Positions 1 through 13,056 are shown, counted from the first letter of the stretch. The stretch is 64,000 nt of DNA from Tetranychus cinnabarinus (GCA_022266195.1 WHVY01000003.1:6572001-6636000), one strand, 5' to 3'. The notes: generated by a model not told the origin, from the sequence alone. Made by a program: numbers and translations.

Positions 1-1764
1 ATCCAGTTTTGTTTCAACAATTGACTAACATTTTAGCATTCTCAAATGTTTAGTAATTGCATGATGAAAAGACCAAGTGAACCAAGAAAAGGCTTAAGAA
101 TCCCAAATACATTTTTGACCAATTCAATGGTTGCAATCAATTCCGGCTCGTAATTTGATTGACTGGCCAATGTTTAGATGTTGATAAACAAAAGGTCAAC
201 TTTCCCCTCATTTCCAGTGATTGACAATTCTCGTGACTTCTTCCATGGTCATTACAATACACCAATGAATCACCTTCAATCAGCACGAGTTATATTCATT
301 TATACCACCTCATTATGCATTTTTCCTTTCTTTTCCAACAAATACTCAGACAATATAAACAGTAATGCTGATGTAACCCTTAACCTTTCTAGGTTAAATT
401 ATATTAACGTTATTTACTGTTCTTTACTATATTTTACTTGATCAACATCCAGAAAATTAGATACATATGATTATGGCTTTGCGTGAATCATGTTTTTTTA
501 TTTACCTTATTTTGTTTTACATTAACTGATTTGCAACATTTATTTTGTTCAGTATTTCATTATTTTTTCAACCAAAATACACACAATTGTTGATATACAC
601 AGAATTTCAAAAAAATATGAGCTTTATTGACCCAAAATGAATAGTTGAACCCAATCCCGTTTTTGGTCTAAATTATTCCAAGTGTTAGCTAAATTGAACT
701 AAACCAGTGACTGCCGATAAATTTTATAATTTTATAGTTTCACTCTAATTATAGTATTTAAATTATCGTCTAAAAATGGTTCTTGAAATGTTTCCATTGT
801 TGGTGTAACAATAATTTATTACATCTTTTGTGTATTAAATCTTGAGCTATCATTGTTTTTCATCATTATCATTGTTGTTGTTAATTACGTTTCATTGTTT
901 CCAAGATTGAAATGTTGTCTTGAAAAATAGATACTCATAACTATACTATCATGCTAATATCATGTTAAATTATTTTGACTTTTTAGCCTGTCTTTTATAT
1001 CACTAAACCAAACTAAAGGGTGTGTTAATAATACTTGACCAAAGTCAAAATAAAAGTCAGAAGCCAAAGTGTTCACAATAATTAATCTTGCTTCCCAATC
1101 AGCTCTAATTAGTTATCATATTTCATCCATTGGTTAAACAAATTATTGACCATCCAAGACACCCACATTAGTTGAAATAAATGGTTCAATGATAACCTGT
1201 GGATATAAAAGTATGCCAAGCAAAAATAAAATAAAATAACATCAAGTAATGACGATAATTTATCATAACCTTTTGAGGACATTTATTTTTTAACACACCC
1301 TTTACATTGATAATATATAACCATGTAAAGTGTATTGTAAATCATGTTTCGTGTGTTATGCTTAAACCATTTTGATTGTGTTTTTTTGTTCATTCCCTGT
1401 TTGTCTTTATTGTCTTTCCCTGTGGCTGCTGCAACTCAATATGGTTGATAAATATTGAACAATAATTCTGTCGCTATTCCGTATTTTTTGCTACTATGTT
1501 TGTGTTAACTAGCATTATCATGTTTTCAATTTATATCATCATTTCAATGGTTACTATTTTAAATGCTATTCAAATATTCAATCAGACTTCTCATGCAATC
1601 TTTGCTTTATATTTCTCTTTTTCCTCTTCACCTAACTCGCCAACCTCACCTTTGACCCAATTTTATCTTTCCTTTACTCCGTTCATTTGTTTTGTTTGCA
1701 TTTGATTTATCCTCATATCCAACTAACTATCCTTGTGATACCCTAATGGCGTTGTTAATAGCAG
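1..1764. other. Non-coding sequence upstream of the first visible slowpoke exon
   Basis: I see no exon with family resemblance here. Small open frames occur (for example 178-441) but none resembles the voltage sensor, pore or first RCK domain of slowpoke. A pyrimidine-rich tract at about 1610-1690 leads towards the acceptor used at 1764. The stretch is best read as a large intron of the slowpoke gene, whose 5' half lies to the left of the window. Confidence 0.5.
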
Positions 1765-4216
1765 AAAGTGGCCTCAACCCTAACACTCATGGAAACCTTA
1801 CTGATGGTAATTTGACACGAAATCCATCGATGAACCTTATTCCAACTCATACACCACCTGAAATACCTAAAAGAGCCAAATTGCGAGGTATTAATAATTT
1901 AACCAGCTTTTCTTCCTTCGACATTTCCATTATTCGTCTTTTCAAATTTCTTTATTTCGATGCAAACCTGTAAATTATTTATTCAATTCACTCATTTTCA
2001 TCATATTTCATGTCTTATTCAATATTTTCACTTTTCTCTATCCATTTTGTTTCTCTTTTTTGTCTTCCATCTCATCAATATTATTGATTATTATCTACTT
2101 TTCATATTATTTTTTTCGCCTGAATTATTTTTCACTTCATGATTGTTTTACTACAAGCTTAATTGCTACCATTGCTAACAATTTTTTATTTCTTGTTTCT
2201 CATTTAATCTAATAGTAGGTGATCATTCTGGAGATCCAACTGAAAGTAGTAAGTATTTCTGACAAGTATTTTTTACTCTTTCGTTATCATTAACTTTTCC
2301 TTTCTTTTAATCTACAGCTCATTTGATTCCCCCTTCATCAAGTTCTGGGGGTCGTAGAGCAGCAAGAAATGGTAAATCGCTGACAATATCTTCACCATCT
2401 CAACCTTCGGCTCAAACTCAGCGAAATCAATCTTCAACCTCAGCAACGGCAACTGCAGCCAATCAACCAGCAAAACCTTTTAAAGATATGCATTTAGCTT
2501 ATGAAGTTAAAAAGCTTATGTAAGTTTATCTTGATGGCTTTACATTTTAGAAGTGTAATGTTCATTTTTTCATTATTATTAGGCCAGCAACCCGTCCTGG
2601 AGGGGATGTTACTAGTGGAACTACAGCTCATGGGTCTGTACCGAGTGCTGGTTTCATCGACACAAAAGATTTTGACTTTGACAAAACAGAAATGAAATAT
2701 GATTCAACAGGAATGTTTCATTGGTGTCCAGCTAGACCAGTTGAAGAGTGTATTTTGGTAAGTTAGGCATATTGTGATTGATGTATTAAACATTTACAGG
2801 TTTACATTTACAACATTTACAGTTTATTGAATTATTATTAATTTTTCTCAATTCCTTCTCATTTTAGGATCGGAATCAAGCTGCAATGACAGTTTTAAAT
2901 GGACACGTTGTTGTTTGTTTATTTGCTGATCCTGATTCTCCTCTAATTGGACTACGAAATTTGGTTATGCCTTTGCGGGCATCCAATTTTCACTATCATG
3001 AGTTGAAACATGTCGTTATTGTCAGTAATGTTGAATATTTACGTCGAGAGTGGAAAATGTTACAAAATTTACCCAAAATTAGTGTGCTCAATGGATCACC
3101 TTTATCTCGAGCTGATCTTAGAGCTGTAAACATAAACCTTTGTGATATGTGTGTTATCTTGTCTGCCAAAATACCTTCTTCAGATGATCCCACGCTTGCC
3201 GATAAGGAAGCCATTCTTGCCAGCCTTAACATAAAAGCGATGACTTTTGATGATACCATTGGAGTTATCCAAGGCACCAATGGAACTGGTTTAGGTAGTG
3301 CTAATACAGCAGCTCCTCCTTTGGTTATTCAAAGGCGTGGTTCAGTTTACGGGTCCAATGTACCCCTTATAACGGAGCTTACAAATGATGCCAATGTACA
3401 ATTTTTAGACCAAGATGATGACGATGATCCTGATACTGAGCTTTATATTACACAACCATTTGCCTGTGGTACTGCTTTTGCAGTTTCTGTATTGGATTCA
3501 CTCATGTCTACAACTTACTTTAATGCTAACGCACTGACACTTATTCGATCTCTTATCACTGGTGGTGCAACTCCAGAATTGGAGCTTATTCTTGCTGAAG
3601 GAGCTGGACTAAGAGGAGGTTATTCAACTGATGAAACTTTGAGAAATCGAGACAGATGTAGAGTTGGTCAGATATCACTTTATGATGGACCACTAGCTCA
3701 ACATGGGGTTAGTTTGATAATTTTTAATCTGTCAACTTAAAAGTTGTGTTTTAATTTTAAATCATTTGGTGTTACATTTGATGTTGGTACTAATTTATTT
3801 TTTTATACGACTCTTTTTATTTCTACAGGGAGGTGGTAAATATAGTGATCTCTTTGTCGCTGCCCTTCGACAATTTGGTATGCTCTGTATTGGTGTTTAC
3901 CGATACCGTGATACAATTGGAACTGAGGCTTCGAGTAAACGTTATGTTATCACAAATCCTCCGATGGAGTTTATTTTGATGCCTTCTGATATGGTAAGCG
4001 CAATTATTCATGAAAATAATTTTATCTTGTTATTAATTTTGTTATTTTGATCTTTTCATTCAGATATTTGTTTTAATGCAATTTGATCCTGGTCATGAAT
4101 ATTTCAAAGCTGAAAGAGGAAGTCAACCTCGAGGTGTTAATACAAGTATAGGACCAGGACCAGATCATGGTTTAACAACAGCAACAACCAATACTGGAAA
4201 TCAACCGCCATCTTGA
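1765..4216 (+). CDS. slo: Slowpoke calcium-activated (BK) potassium channel, C-terminal part
   Basis: This is the 3' half of the alpha subunit of the large-conductance Ca2+- and voltage-gated K+ channel of nerve and muscle plasma membrane. Exons by splice sites and phase: 1765-1887, 2219-2248, 2318-2519, 2583-2757, 2868-3707, 3829-3993, 4064-4216; the joined frame stays open (about 562 codons). The first three exons encode a Ser/Thr/Asn-rich linker. From about 2690 the protein follows the second RCK domain: KYDSTGMFHWC, GHVVVC, RASNFHYHELKH, SRADLRAVNINLCDMCVIL. The calcium bowl is clear (FLDQDDDDDPDTELY, about 3404-3448), followed by QPFACGTAFAVSVLDSLMS and KRYVITNPP. It ends in a short Gly/Thr/Asn tail. 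A possible AATAAA lies at 4264-4269. The identity is certain; the 5' limit of the first exon is uncertain. Confidence 0.93.
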
Positions 4217-5924
4217 CAAATACTTTGTAGCGCACTAACGGATGGACCTTACTCTTTCATATAAATAAAGAATGGATGAAAACTACCCAAAAATTTTGAA
4301 GTCCTCTCTTCCCGAAAACAAATCACAATTATCAACCAGAAAAAGTCACTGATTTAAATTGTCTACAGCTTTTACAAAGATTGAGTCATATCTATAATCA
4401 ATGATTACATTTTTGTTGATAATTGTGATTTCCAAGCATTTCGAGGTAGAGATGGCATTCAAAATTTACTCCTCTCACTCCTCACCACTCTTTTCATCCT
4501 TTCTTTTTTATATAAAAGGTGAAAACTGATTCTCCCTACTTATTGTGATAAAATCGCGACTGGTTGATCATGAAAATACCAAATGCGAAAAAAGTTAACG
4601 GGAAAACAAAACCAAATAATAGGTCCATCTTTTACTGTGCTACGCGAATACCAAGAACCCCTTCTTCTCCCAAACTCTTCTCCTATTTCCCCCCTTTTGT
4701 AGTTCTTGTACTCTAGTTTGATTGTAAATGCAAATCAATAATATAATTCCTTAGTTTATATTTCCTCAATTTCCAATCAGCCTTTCTTTTGTTTTGTTTA
4801 CCGTTCTTTTGATTCGTCTAAAGACAAGATTTTATCTTATTTTATTGTTTATGGAAAAAGAGCCAAAATTGACAAAAAGTGGAATCCGATTGTGAACAAA
4901 ATTAACACCGATATCAGAACCCACGACAAAATTTTATTGCAAACAAAACTGATGTTTTGTTTTTATTTGTATTTTAGTTTTTATTTTTATTCAAATCTTA
5001 CAAATTTGTATAATCATCAGACCTTCATTTCAATTTTGAGTTTAAAGATGATTAAATTGTCTTGATAGTCAATTATTCAAACGAAGAGTGATGATTAATC
5101 TGAAGCATAAAACTTAACATAATATTTACTGTAAAAAGACAAAAATTCAATGTGTTCCTTCTTTTTTCAGACTCTTTTGTCGTCCTTGGTCAATTATCTG
5201 TGTTCAAAATCATGTAACCATATTGAATGTTTTTTTAAAAAAATCGATGCCTTGTGAACCAATCTTACAAAGGTTAATAATAATTTAACTGGAAGTGTCA
5301 AACGATCACTTGCTGTAGGAAGTAGAGGAATCTGATGTGATCTTTGATGACAAATGATACTTGATCACTTAAATCATTATTAACTCTTTGATAAAGTCGA
5401 TATACATAATCTTTATTATTATCGGATTACATCGAATATTTGAGGTTTATTTGTATGAAATTTTCTTTTTCATTTCAGTTAGAACTTTTTGTATGTATTC
5501 AACAAAAACAAAATCAAATCAAATTTTCTTCCTTTCTCTTTTATTGTCAATTATCTGGATTGATTGAATAACTTTCTGCGTTTCTCTACCTATCCACTTT
5601 TTTGTTGCTTGTTGATCTTGTGCACCAAGGATCATATTGTATTAGAATAAATTTGATAATTTTGTACAATTGGCTAACATTGTCAATGACCAAGTTTAAC
5701 TTTGATGGTGATATAATGTGTATAAATATAATTGTAAACACTTGAAAACAAACTATCTCATTTGAATCCTTTTTTTTAATCAATATCGGTTATATTGATG
5801 AAAACTTACAAAAGCGAATAACCTTCATGGTTCATGCATGATATTGATCTATAAACAGTTGCAAATGTATGGATGCTGATAAAAGTTGGCAATGAGAAGG
5901 AAGCTTGAAGATGATTAAATCTAA
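4217..5924. other. Intergenic region between convergent slo and LIN37 genes
   Basis: The two flanking genes converge here, so the region should hold both 3' UTRs. AATAAA at 4264-4269 is 48 bases after the slo stop. The rest is AT-rich with no frame that resembles a known protein. Confidence 0.6.
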
Positions 5925-7005
5925 TTACATATTTGACAACATTTCCTCATCAAGAGCTTGGCTTGGAACAGTTGACCTGTATAAGTAAAAATAGATATGA
6001 GTTTAAAGTGAAACTTGAAATTTAACTATTAAAAGAACTCACAAAGCTTGTATTACTGTGAAACTTGGTCTATATCTTTCTTGATTCAGGAGTGATGCTT
6101 CACGCCATTCTTGTCGAATTGTACGCCATCGAGATAAACTTGCATCTAGAAGAGCGTCCCGGTTTTTGTCGGTCATTGAATTGAGTGATTTATCGATGAG
6201 ATTCGTACAAAGTCCTTTTTTGATTGTACTACTCTTTGGTAATCGTAAATCAATTTCATTGCCATTATCATCAACTGGCTTTGGATCTGGAGGCGGTAAA
6301 ACATATAATCCAGTAGATTTATCAGGTTCTCCAATGCCCATAGCTTCTAAATCATTGGCTGCTGTTTGATCTTCGTCTACAGAGTCTTGTTCATTAGATA
6401 AATCAGAATTACGCGCCCATGCTCGACAGATAGGGTATAATGGAGGATCTGTATCGCTATATTTAGTACAAAATTCGGATAGATCAACTGTTCGGTCAAA
6501 TAATCTCAGAATGAAACTAGAAGATTTTGAATACTCGTCTTCTCGCGGTTTTTTTGCAGTTCTGTTTAAATTGGAATAAAAAACAAAATGTATTAGTGAT
6601 TTTTGTATATTATGTTAACCAGGGACAATAAGAAACGATATATTCAATAAAATGTGTCCAAGACCTAGTTAATAAAAAGATAAGATAGGATAGAAAGGCT
6701 ATATGGTGATAGCTATGCACATTAAATATACTTGACAGATTTACTTACTTTCGTGGAACCCGAGATCTTTTTGATTTAATTGGTGAGTTCATACCAAAGG
6801 GTGCATCATCAAAATAGTCATCATCAAATGTTTCTTCACCTCTTGATATCCTATCCAATATGTTATCCAATTTTGATCGAGCTGTAGTCAGATCATCTTC
6901 CTTTATATTACCTGATCTAGAAGAGTAAAGACGGTTTAATCTTCCAGACACTCTTTTCCTAGTAGATCGGTCAAGAAATCCTCTTTCAGAAATTTCTTGT
7001 GACAT
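5925..7005 (-). CDS. LIN37: LIN37, MuvB core subunit of the DREAM complex
   Basis: LIN37 belongs to the MuvB core that binds DNA with LIN54 and represses or activates cell-cycle genes in the nucleus. Three exons read on the minus strand: 7005-6749, 6561-6043 and 5976-5925, with good GT/AG sites and matching phases, giving 275 residues. The signature is the block DPPLYPICRAWARN in the middle of the protein, matching the conserved LYP-CRAWMRN element of LIN37 proteins. A charged N-terminal helix (TARSKLDNILDRI) and a C-terminal helix around RWRTIRQEWREAS, with a tail that reads ERYRPSFTVIQAL, also fit. The start is the first ATG of the frame. Family assignment is by motif memory only; no alignment was run. 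Confidence 0.8.
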
Positions 7006-8550
7006 TGTGACACAATAAGTTATTGGATCAATTTACAAATTAACTATCAAAATCTGGAAAATCAAATTAAAATACAGCTTAAGAAGAAAACAAAACATAA
7101 ACTACATTTTCAAATTTATCACACTTGGTGGCAAAATTACAAGCTTGCAGTGCCGCCATCTGTCTTATCCGAAAATAAGCTTGAAGTGGTGTGCTTAAAA
7201 CAGCAATTTAATCATTTCTTTGAGAATTTGATTAAAAATCTGATTAAAAATCTGATTAAAAGCAGAATAAATTTTCAAAATAAAGAAATGAAAAATCAAT
7301 TGATTTTCTTAAGAACTGTCGATGAAGAAACCTTGTAGTCTATCATAATTTAATAGCGTTTCAAACAAATTGTCAGCTAAACTAACTCTGTTAAGAATGG
7401 AAGATTGTATTCAATTTATAAATTTTGGATCACCTTTGAACAGGAGAAAGATGGTGAACAATTTTTTTGAATAATCGAATCATCAAATCTGATAGAGTGA
7501 ACAATTGTAAGATAATAACAATAGCAACTTTGTTAGATTAGCAAAGGATTTGTAATTAAATAACTGTAATAGGTGAAGAAATAATATTAAGAAAAATAAA
7601 TTACAAATATCCTGCCAAGTACATTATAAACATTGTCATATACAATACTAGAATAGTAATGAGATGAAAGAGTAGCGAGAATCATTTCAATTGTATTAAT
7701 AACATTTATTATTCACAAAGATAATAATGATTAATACAATAATTATAAAATTGCAAATCTAAACCAATTGTAGACTTGAAAAGGCCAAGTTAACTAGTGG
7801 AGAACAGTAAAGAGCAAATGATCGTAAAGACTGGTCAATTAAAAATGGATGTCATTTACAAGTTGCCTTCATCAATAAGTTTAGTCTTGTTGGTTCAGCC
7901 ATGTTTTTTAGTGCAAATAACTAGGAAAATGTATCTTAAACAAGAAGAGAGGAAGAGGAAAGAGGCAGCAAAGAGGAAGAAGAAGATGATGATGAAGATC
8001 AGAAGGGGTGTGGGTGATGAATAAGGAGGGAAGAAGAAGATTTGAAAGAAAGAGAGGAGAGTAAAGGAAAGAAACAAAGACGATTTAACAAAGAAATATC
8101 ATTAAGGATGACATGATTTATCAGGTAGTGAGAAAATGGGAGAAGAAGATTACAGAAGCCATCATCATCATCATCATCATCAAAATGGTAACCATTGAAT
8201 TGAAGTTTGACTTGTCAGATTAAAATGAGTATAATATCTATAAATAAATAGAGCAGCAAAAACCATTGAAAACATTGGTTAGTTGGAGCAAAACATGATT
8301 AGCCTTTTTTTGCTGCCACTTCGTTACATTTATTAAAGACAATTATTCACAATTAAACGGTCAAGAGTCTATTAAAATACTGGTCTAAATTTGGTATAAA
8401 ATGTACGTTAAAACCAGAAAATCTGTACTGGTGGACTAATTTATTGAAGCTTATTGTTGCTATCATTATGTTAATGTTGAATTTTTTTGTCACTTGCTTT
8501 TGAAACTCTTTTTCTTCTGGTCTCCATTGTTTACTTGTGTATGGATTAAG
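7006..8550. other. Intergenic region between divergent LIN37 and tetraspanin genes
   Basis: It contains a 12-base direct repeat around 7228-7262, a purine-rich stretch at about 7935-8060 that opens low-complexity frames, and an ATC microsatellite near 8160. A TATA-like TATAAAA at 8395-8401 could serve the tetraspanin gene. No gene was recognised. Confidence 0.5.
8159..8182. repeat. ATC trinucleotide microsatellite
   Basis: About eight consecutive CAT/ATC units, just upstream of the tetraspanin gene and outside any coding frame. Confidence 0.85.
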
Positions 8551-9369
8551 ATGAAATTTAAATATGATTTAATCCGAACTATTTGTACCTATTCTAATTT
8601 TACAATTTTCTTGATCTCTATAATTAACATGTTAATATCTCTCTTTGATCTTGGTATTTGTAAAAACACTGGTTTATGCCAATTTGCTGATGTTTTAATT
8701 TCAATCATCCGATTAATATCTCACCTTATTTTAAGTTATTCATTGTACATAGGATTTTATGGACTTAGCCTGTTAAATAGAAACTTGATTAAATATCATA
8801 TCAATGGTTATTTTATAGCCATTTTAGGAGCTATAATTGCCCTCATAGGTCACCTTACTCTGAGTATTCCTCTAATTCATTATGTTGGCGTTAATCATAT
8901 CAACTCGACTCTGGTTGGATTGATTGATCCGGTTAAAAATAAATTAGATCAATCTCATCGGTTAGTCCATTCAATCCAAATTTATTATCAATGCTGTGGA
9001 TGGGAAAGTTACTCTGAATGGAATACAACATTGAGTAAAAGTTGGCCTTCTTCTTGCTGCTTAACCCGATTCACTCATCAATTTGGTGCTGGCAACTTCA
9101 CATGTTTCCCTGAATCCTTTAGTTTTCATCATAAACCATGTAAAATATCTATGAATTCTTATGTTTATCATGCGAACCGTTTTTACCGAGCTTCACTGTT
9201 TGTGATTACAATTGTGACTATATTCACGATTCCTTTCACCCTTTATTTCATGAAGAAGGTTAGCCCAGGTCGCAAGTATTCCTTCTTCTACTTCTCCTCC
9301 TTCATTAATTTCCTAATAAGATCAACTGAACAATTAAAAAGAATTCGTATTCGTATTCGAACCCGTTAA
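8551..9369 (+). CDS. Tetraspanin
   Basis: Tetraspanins are four-pass membrane proteins that organise signalling and adhesion partners. This intronless frame encodes 272 residues. Hydrophobic segments lie at about residues 18-36, 55-75, 87-111 and 215-234. The large extracellular loop carries the diagnostic CCG (148-150, in YYQCCGW), a second CC pair (169-170), C185 and C197, the usual set for two to three disulfides. The C-terminus is unusually basic (an Arg/Ile alternation at the end). The frame is open further upstream, but the first ATG is at 8551, so I start there. The N-terminus lacks the usual CxK block, and the lack of introns could mean an old retrocopy. I cannot name the orthologue. 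Confidence 0.85.
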   Translation: MKFKYDLIRTICTYSNFTIFLISIINMLISLFDLGICKNTGLCQFADVLISIIRLISHLILSYSLYIGFYGLSLLNRNLIKYHINGYFIAILGAIIALIGHLTLSIPLIHYVGVNHINSTLVGLIDPVKNKLDQSHRLVHSIQIYYQCCGWESYSEWNTTLSKSWPSSCCLTRFTHQFGAGNFTCFPESFSFHHKPCKISMNSYVYHANRFYRASLFVITIVTIFTIPFTLYFMKKVSPGRKYSFFYFSSFINFLIRSTEQLKRIRIRIRTR

Positions 9370-9877
9370 GCTGAAACAATCTAGGAATTGATTCAAAACC
9401 AAATGATTGAATGCAAAAAAATAATGGGTATCCATTAAAGTTTTAAATGCGTACCCAAATAATTACTTGCATCATTGTTACTCCGTTAATTAATCGTCTC
9501 TTTTAGTTTGTTTGTTTAAGATTAAATTGATAAATCATCTAGCAAGTATTGAAGTAACCAACATTGAGAAGATTTTCAGCCTTTGAATGCAAGATTGATT
9601 TGAATAGATAATTAAAAAAAAATAAAAGTATGATATTGAAGGTTATCAGTGGTTAATCATGCTAAAACAATAACAGGAGAAATGTTCAATCTAAAGTATT
9701 GGAGAAATCTGGTTGGGCCAATAAAGTCGTTTCTTTCTCAGGTCAATTACATTAATCGGTTTAGTTAAAACAGTGGTAAAGTTGTAATTGTGCTCAAGAA
9801 GAAAAACCAGAGGTGGAGCGTGAAAGTGAATCCATTTGTAGAAACCTGTTTTCTTTCTTCTTATCTTCCTCTTTATC
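9370..9877. other. Short intergenic region between convergent tetraspanin and p66 genes
   Basis: About 500 bases without coding potential on either strand, presumably both 3' UTRs. Confidence 0.5.
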
Positions 9878-11578
9878 CTAAGGTCCCAGTGAACGAGGTG
9901 GGATCATGTCCAATAGATATTGCCGATGAACGTCATTATTGTTCATCAATGCTCCATATTGATAAAGTAGAGGAGCGAAAGGCAGCATATGCGCCGGTTG
10001 AGGTTGTGATAAAGATTGAGGGTTTAAACTTTGAGCCAGTTGTTGAAGTTGGGCTTGAAAGAGGGATTGCTGAGCTGGTGTTAATTTAGGTAGATTGGTG
10101 AATAATGCAGATGCAGCCAGTGCTGCTGCTGATGCTGTTGCCGATGCTGCAGCGGCAGCTGCTGCGGCAGCAGACCCATGGCGCGGAAAAGAACTGTGAG
10201 CTGGTGGCGCTTGTGGTAGCACCGATGAATTACCAAATCCATGGGTAGAGTTACCAAGATTTGATAGGCCGGCAACTTGAGAATTGTTTTGTGTTGAATT
10301 AATTGGAGGTGTTAGCGCTGGCACGGGTGGACTTGGTGCTCCGGATGATATTTTTTGTTCTATTTCTTGTTCTTGTTGAAGGGCTTTGTAGAAGGCTGTT
10401 TTTAAACGTTTAGAATGTTCATCTCTCAATTTCTTTTTTATATTAGAAGAAACACATGATTCACAGACTGCAAGCTTTCTTTGATTCGAGTCGAAACTGT
10501 CTTGCCACTTCCATGCAGGAGTAAAATCTGTGTTACACTTAACACACTCGAAGGGTTCGGGAGGAGATTTATTTTGATCAAATCCAGTTAAAAAGTCGAC
10601 AATTGTTTCAAGACCATAATAATAGATGAATTCATTATTATTTGCATTGGGGATGAAATGCAAATCTGGTGGAGGTGGCTTCGGGGGAACAATTTGGAGA
10701 AGAGTTTTCTCTAATTGTTTCTTCAAGGCTGCCTTAGCAGCTGCGAGTCTCTGCGCTGGAGTCTGATTAATCTCATTAGCTAAAGGTGAAGAGCAAGCAT
10801 TGCTGGGTACTTGAATCTAAAATTATACAAAAAAAAGAGAAATCAATAATTAGGAAAATAGAAAAGATAAATGAGATCACCATGTTACAAATATACTTAC
10901 ATCAGATTGTCTGACAGGTTTAACCTGATTTGGTGTATGTGAAAGAGATTGTTGAGCCCTTAAATCTTGCACAGGATAGCCGAGAACAACATTCGGTGGT
11001 GTTGTTACCGGAGTTCGATTAAGAGAGTGATAGCCAGGACGTAGAAGCGATTGATGATGATGGCTAGTAGGTGGCCCGCGAATTACAGGCGCAGATAAAG
11101 CGTTAGATCGGTGAGAAGGTAGGCCAAGAGGTGGTGGTGGATGTGCTCCATATGAATTCACTGATCGATTGTGTGTGATCGGTGGATTTAGAACAGTGGT
11201 TGATCTGGACTGATGTGCAGCACGGATTGTGGGTGGTTGTACATGAGCTTGTTGATGTGCTGCCAATGCAGGTGATTGATGATGATGGCTATGTGCTGGT
11301 GGTGTATTGTAAACAGAGTGACTGTGTGCTGGTGGTGTTGGATGATGATGTGAGTGACTGTGAGCAGGAGGTGTAGATCGTTGATGATGAATGCCTTGCG
11401 ATTGACTTTGTCGAACTTTTTTCATAAGCGTTAACTTATTCTCTTCATTTTTCAATATTGATGTTAATTTGCGTATTCTCTTCTCCTTTTCTCTCAACTC
11501 AAACTCATCTATGGATATATTTTGCATTAGGTCATCTAATGAATCCATTAGGGTGTGGTTTTCCACTAGGTCACTCAT
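9878..11578 (-). CDS. simj: p66/GATAD2-type transcriptional repressor, NuRD subunit
   Basis: p66 proteins bridge MBD2/3 and CHD4 within the NuRD chromatin-remodelling complex. Two minus-strand exons, 11578-10901 and 10816-9878, join in phase 0 to give 538 residues. Residues about 20-60 form a charged coiled coil (EFELREKEKRIRKLTSIL then LMKKVRQSQ) that matches conserved region 1, the MBD-binding helix. A His/Pro-rich linker follows. The second conserved region has a GATA-type zinc finger with Cys at about 317, 320, 344 and 347 (ECVKCNTDFTPAWKW and LAVCESC), preceded by the p66 signature FIYYYGLETIVDFL. The C-terminal part is Gln- and Ala-rich with a poly-Ala run. The name follows the Drosophila gene simjang. 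The start is the first ATG after upstream stops. Confidence 0.9.
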
Positions 11579-12577
11579 TTTAAAATTTATTACAATGATA
11601 ACTCAGTTAGTTATAAATACTCGTTGTTACACAAAATCATTTATCACTATTTTTTAAAAAAAATTCAATAATTTACCAAAAAACATCCACAGTACTAGAG
11701 AGACACAGAGTGAGTGTAAAAAAAAACCATTTTAAAAGCCTCAACCAATATCCGAATAGTAGTTGTATCCGATTTCAAGAAGATCCGAGTATATTTGGGT
11801 CCGATTCGGTTTTTCAACAAATTTGGTTCCTTCTTTTTCCTCTTTATCTCCTTCTTTTTTTTCCTGTAATTTACTCTTTATGATGTCCTCAAGTTATTGA
11901 ACCAAACAAATACAATTGTCATAAATTATTGATGAATTGAAATTAAAAATAACCAAAAATAGTTTTATAATAAATTAACAGAGAGGAATAGGGAAAGAGA
12001 AAAGAGTTAAGTGTTGAATTTGATTAGAGGGATAAAACCATTACAAAAATGAACTCATTCACAAATTAAGAAAGATGAAACATTTTCACAACCGTTGAAG
12101 TAAAAGCAATTAAAAAAAAGATTTTTCCTTAATTACAGTAGATGGCAGCTTAGAGAAGGTGAAAAAATAATTTTAATTGGTCTACAGTAAGCGCAATATT
12201 TAAAGTACTAATCGGGTAGAAGCGGATATTTTACCCGATTTGATGACTCTTTTTTTTAAAGGAGTCTTTTACACCATTTTTATTGTATTACAACAACAAC
12301 AAAAAGAAGACAAGAGAAAGATTAAGAGAGAGAAAGAGGAAAAAGAGGAAGAAATTAATTTTATTGATGTCATCTGTCAGGGGGATGCTTTCAACTGGAG
12401 AAGCGGTGTTTATGAAAAAAATCAATCTGATTGTCAATTGGTCCGATTTAAATTGGGGTGGCATGGTGATGATGATTGTTTTGTCTTTAAAAATGTGTGC
12501 CTTTTCAGTTAATTAATGACAAACACTTTGACCCTTGATCTATCACTTTACACTTGTGTCTTATTATTGTCCTCATC
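11579..12577. other. Divergent promoter region between p66 and the DUF4817-like gene
   Basis: About 1 kb holding both 5' flanks. It has pyrimidine-rich tracts (about 11825-11870) and purine-rich tracts (about 12300-12350). Frames at 12240-12516 come from the purine-rich run and overlap one another in two frames; I do not regard them as genes. Confidence 0.45.
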
Positions 12578-13056
12578 ATGTATGCCCTTCCTAACCTAAC
12601 GCCGTCCGAGGCTTTTTTAAATATGACCCTTCATCAACGAATCTATTTTGTTACCGCTTATTATAAGGCGAAAAAAAATCTTCAAGGAGCCATCGCGATT
12701 CTTAGACAGGAATATCCTAATATCGTTTTGCCACCAAATCGAGAATTGCTTCTGTGAGTTGAATTATCTTTTTCATTGACCATTCCACAACCATTCATTT
12801 CTAGTTCTATGTATGTGCGATTTAGCCAAGAGAACGTTTCTTGGTCAACCTCACGTGCTAAATTTCACTGGCAGCTCATTGCCTGATATTTACATGTGCT
12901 GAGCTCCATAGTATTCAAATCTTTTTTGATTGATTTACATGTTAAAAGTCTTCTTTTAATAGTAAAACTAATCTGTATTCTCTATTTTCACATTACAGGT
13001 TAGTTTCTGAATTTGAAGCCACTGGTACAATTGAATTGAATGATCTTAAAGATTAA
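12578..13056 (+). CDS. Small DUF4817-like helix-turn-helix protein
   Basis: Two exons, 12578-12753 and 12999-13056, with a GTGAGT donor and a CAG acceptor, encode 77 residues. The pattern (RIYFVTAYYKAKKNLQGAI, RQEYPNIVLPPNRELL, then FEATGTI) fits the arthropod DUF4817 domain: a helix, a Pro-containing turn, then a helix ending in F-x-x-T-G-[ST]. That domain resembles the DNA-binding HTH of transposases and is common in arthropods as a short orphan domain. The protein is little more than the domain itself, with no catalytic part. It could be a domesticated or decaying transposon fragment, but the intact frame across a spliced intron favours a real gene. Confidence 0.6.

Noticed and set aside
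7797..8077. Lys/Glu-rich open frames on both strands
   Set aside because: They come from a purine-rich stretch with no start context, domain or splice support.
8494..8550. Upstream extension of the tetraspanin frame
   Set aside because: The extension has no ATG; the first ATG is at 8551 and gives a normal tetraspanin length.
12240..12516. Two overlapping Lys-rich open frames
   Set aside because: They overlap in two frames over a purine-rich run and do not resemble any family.
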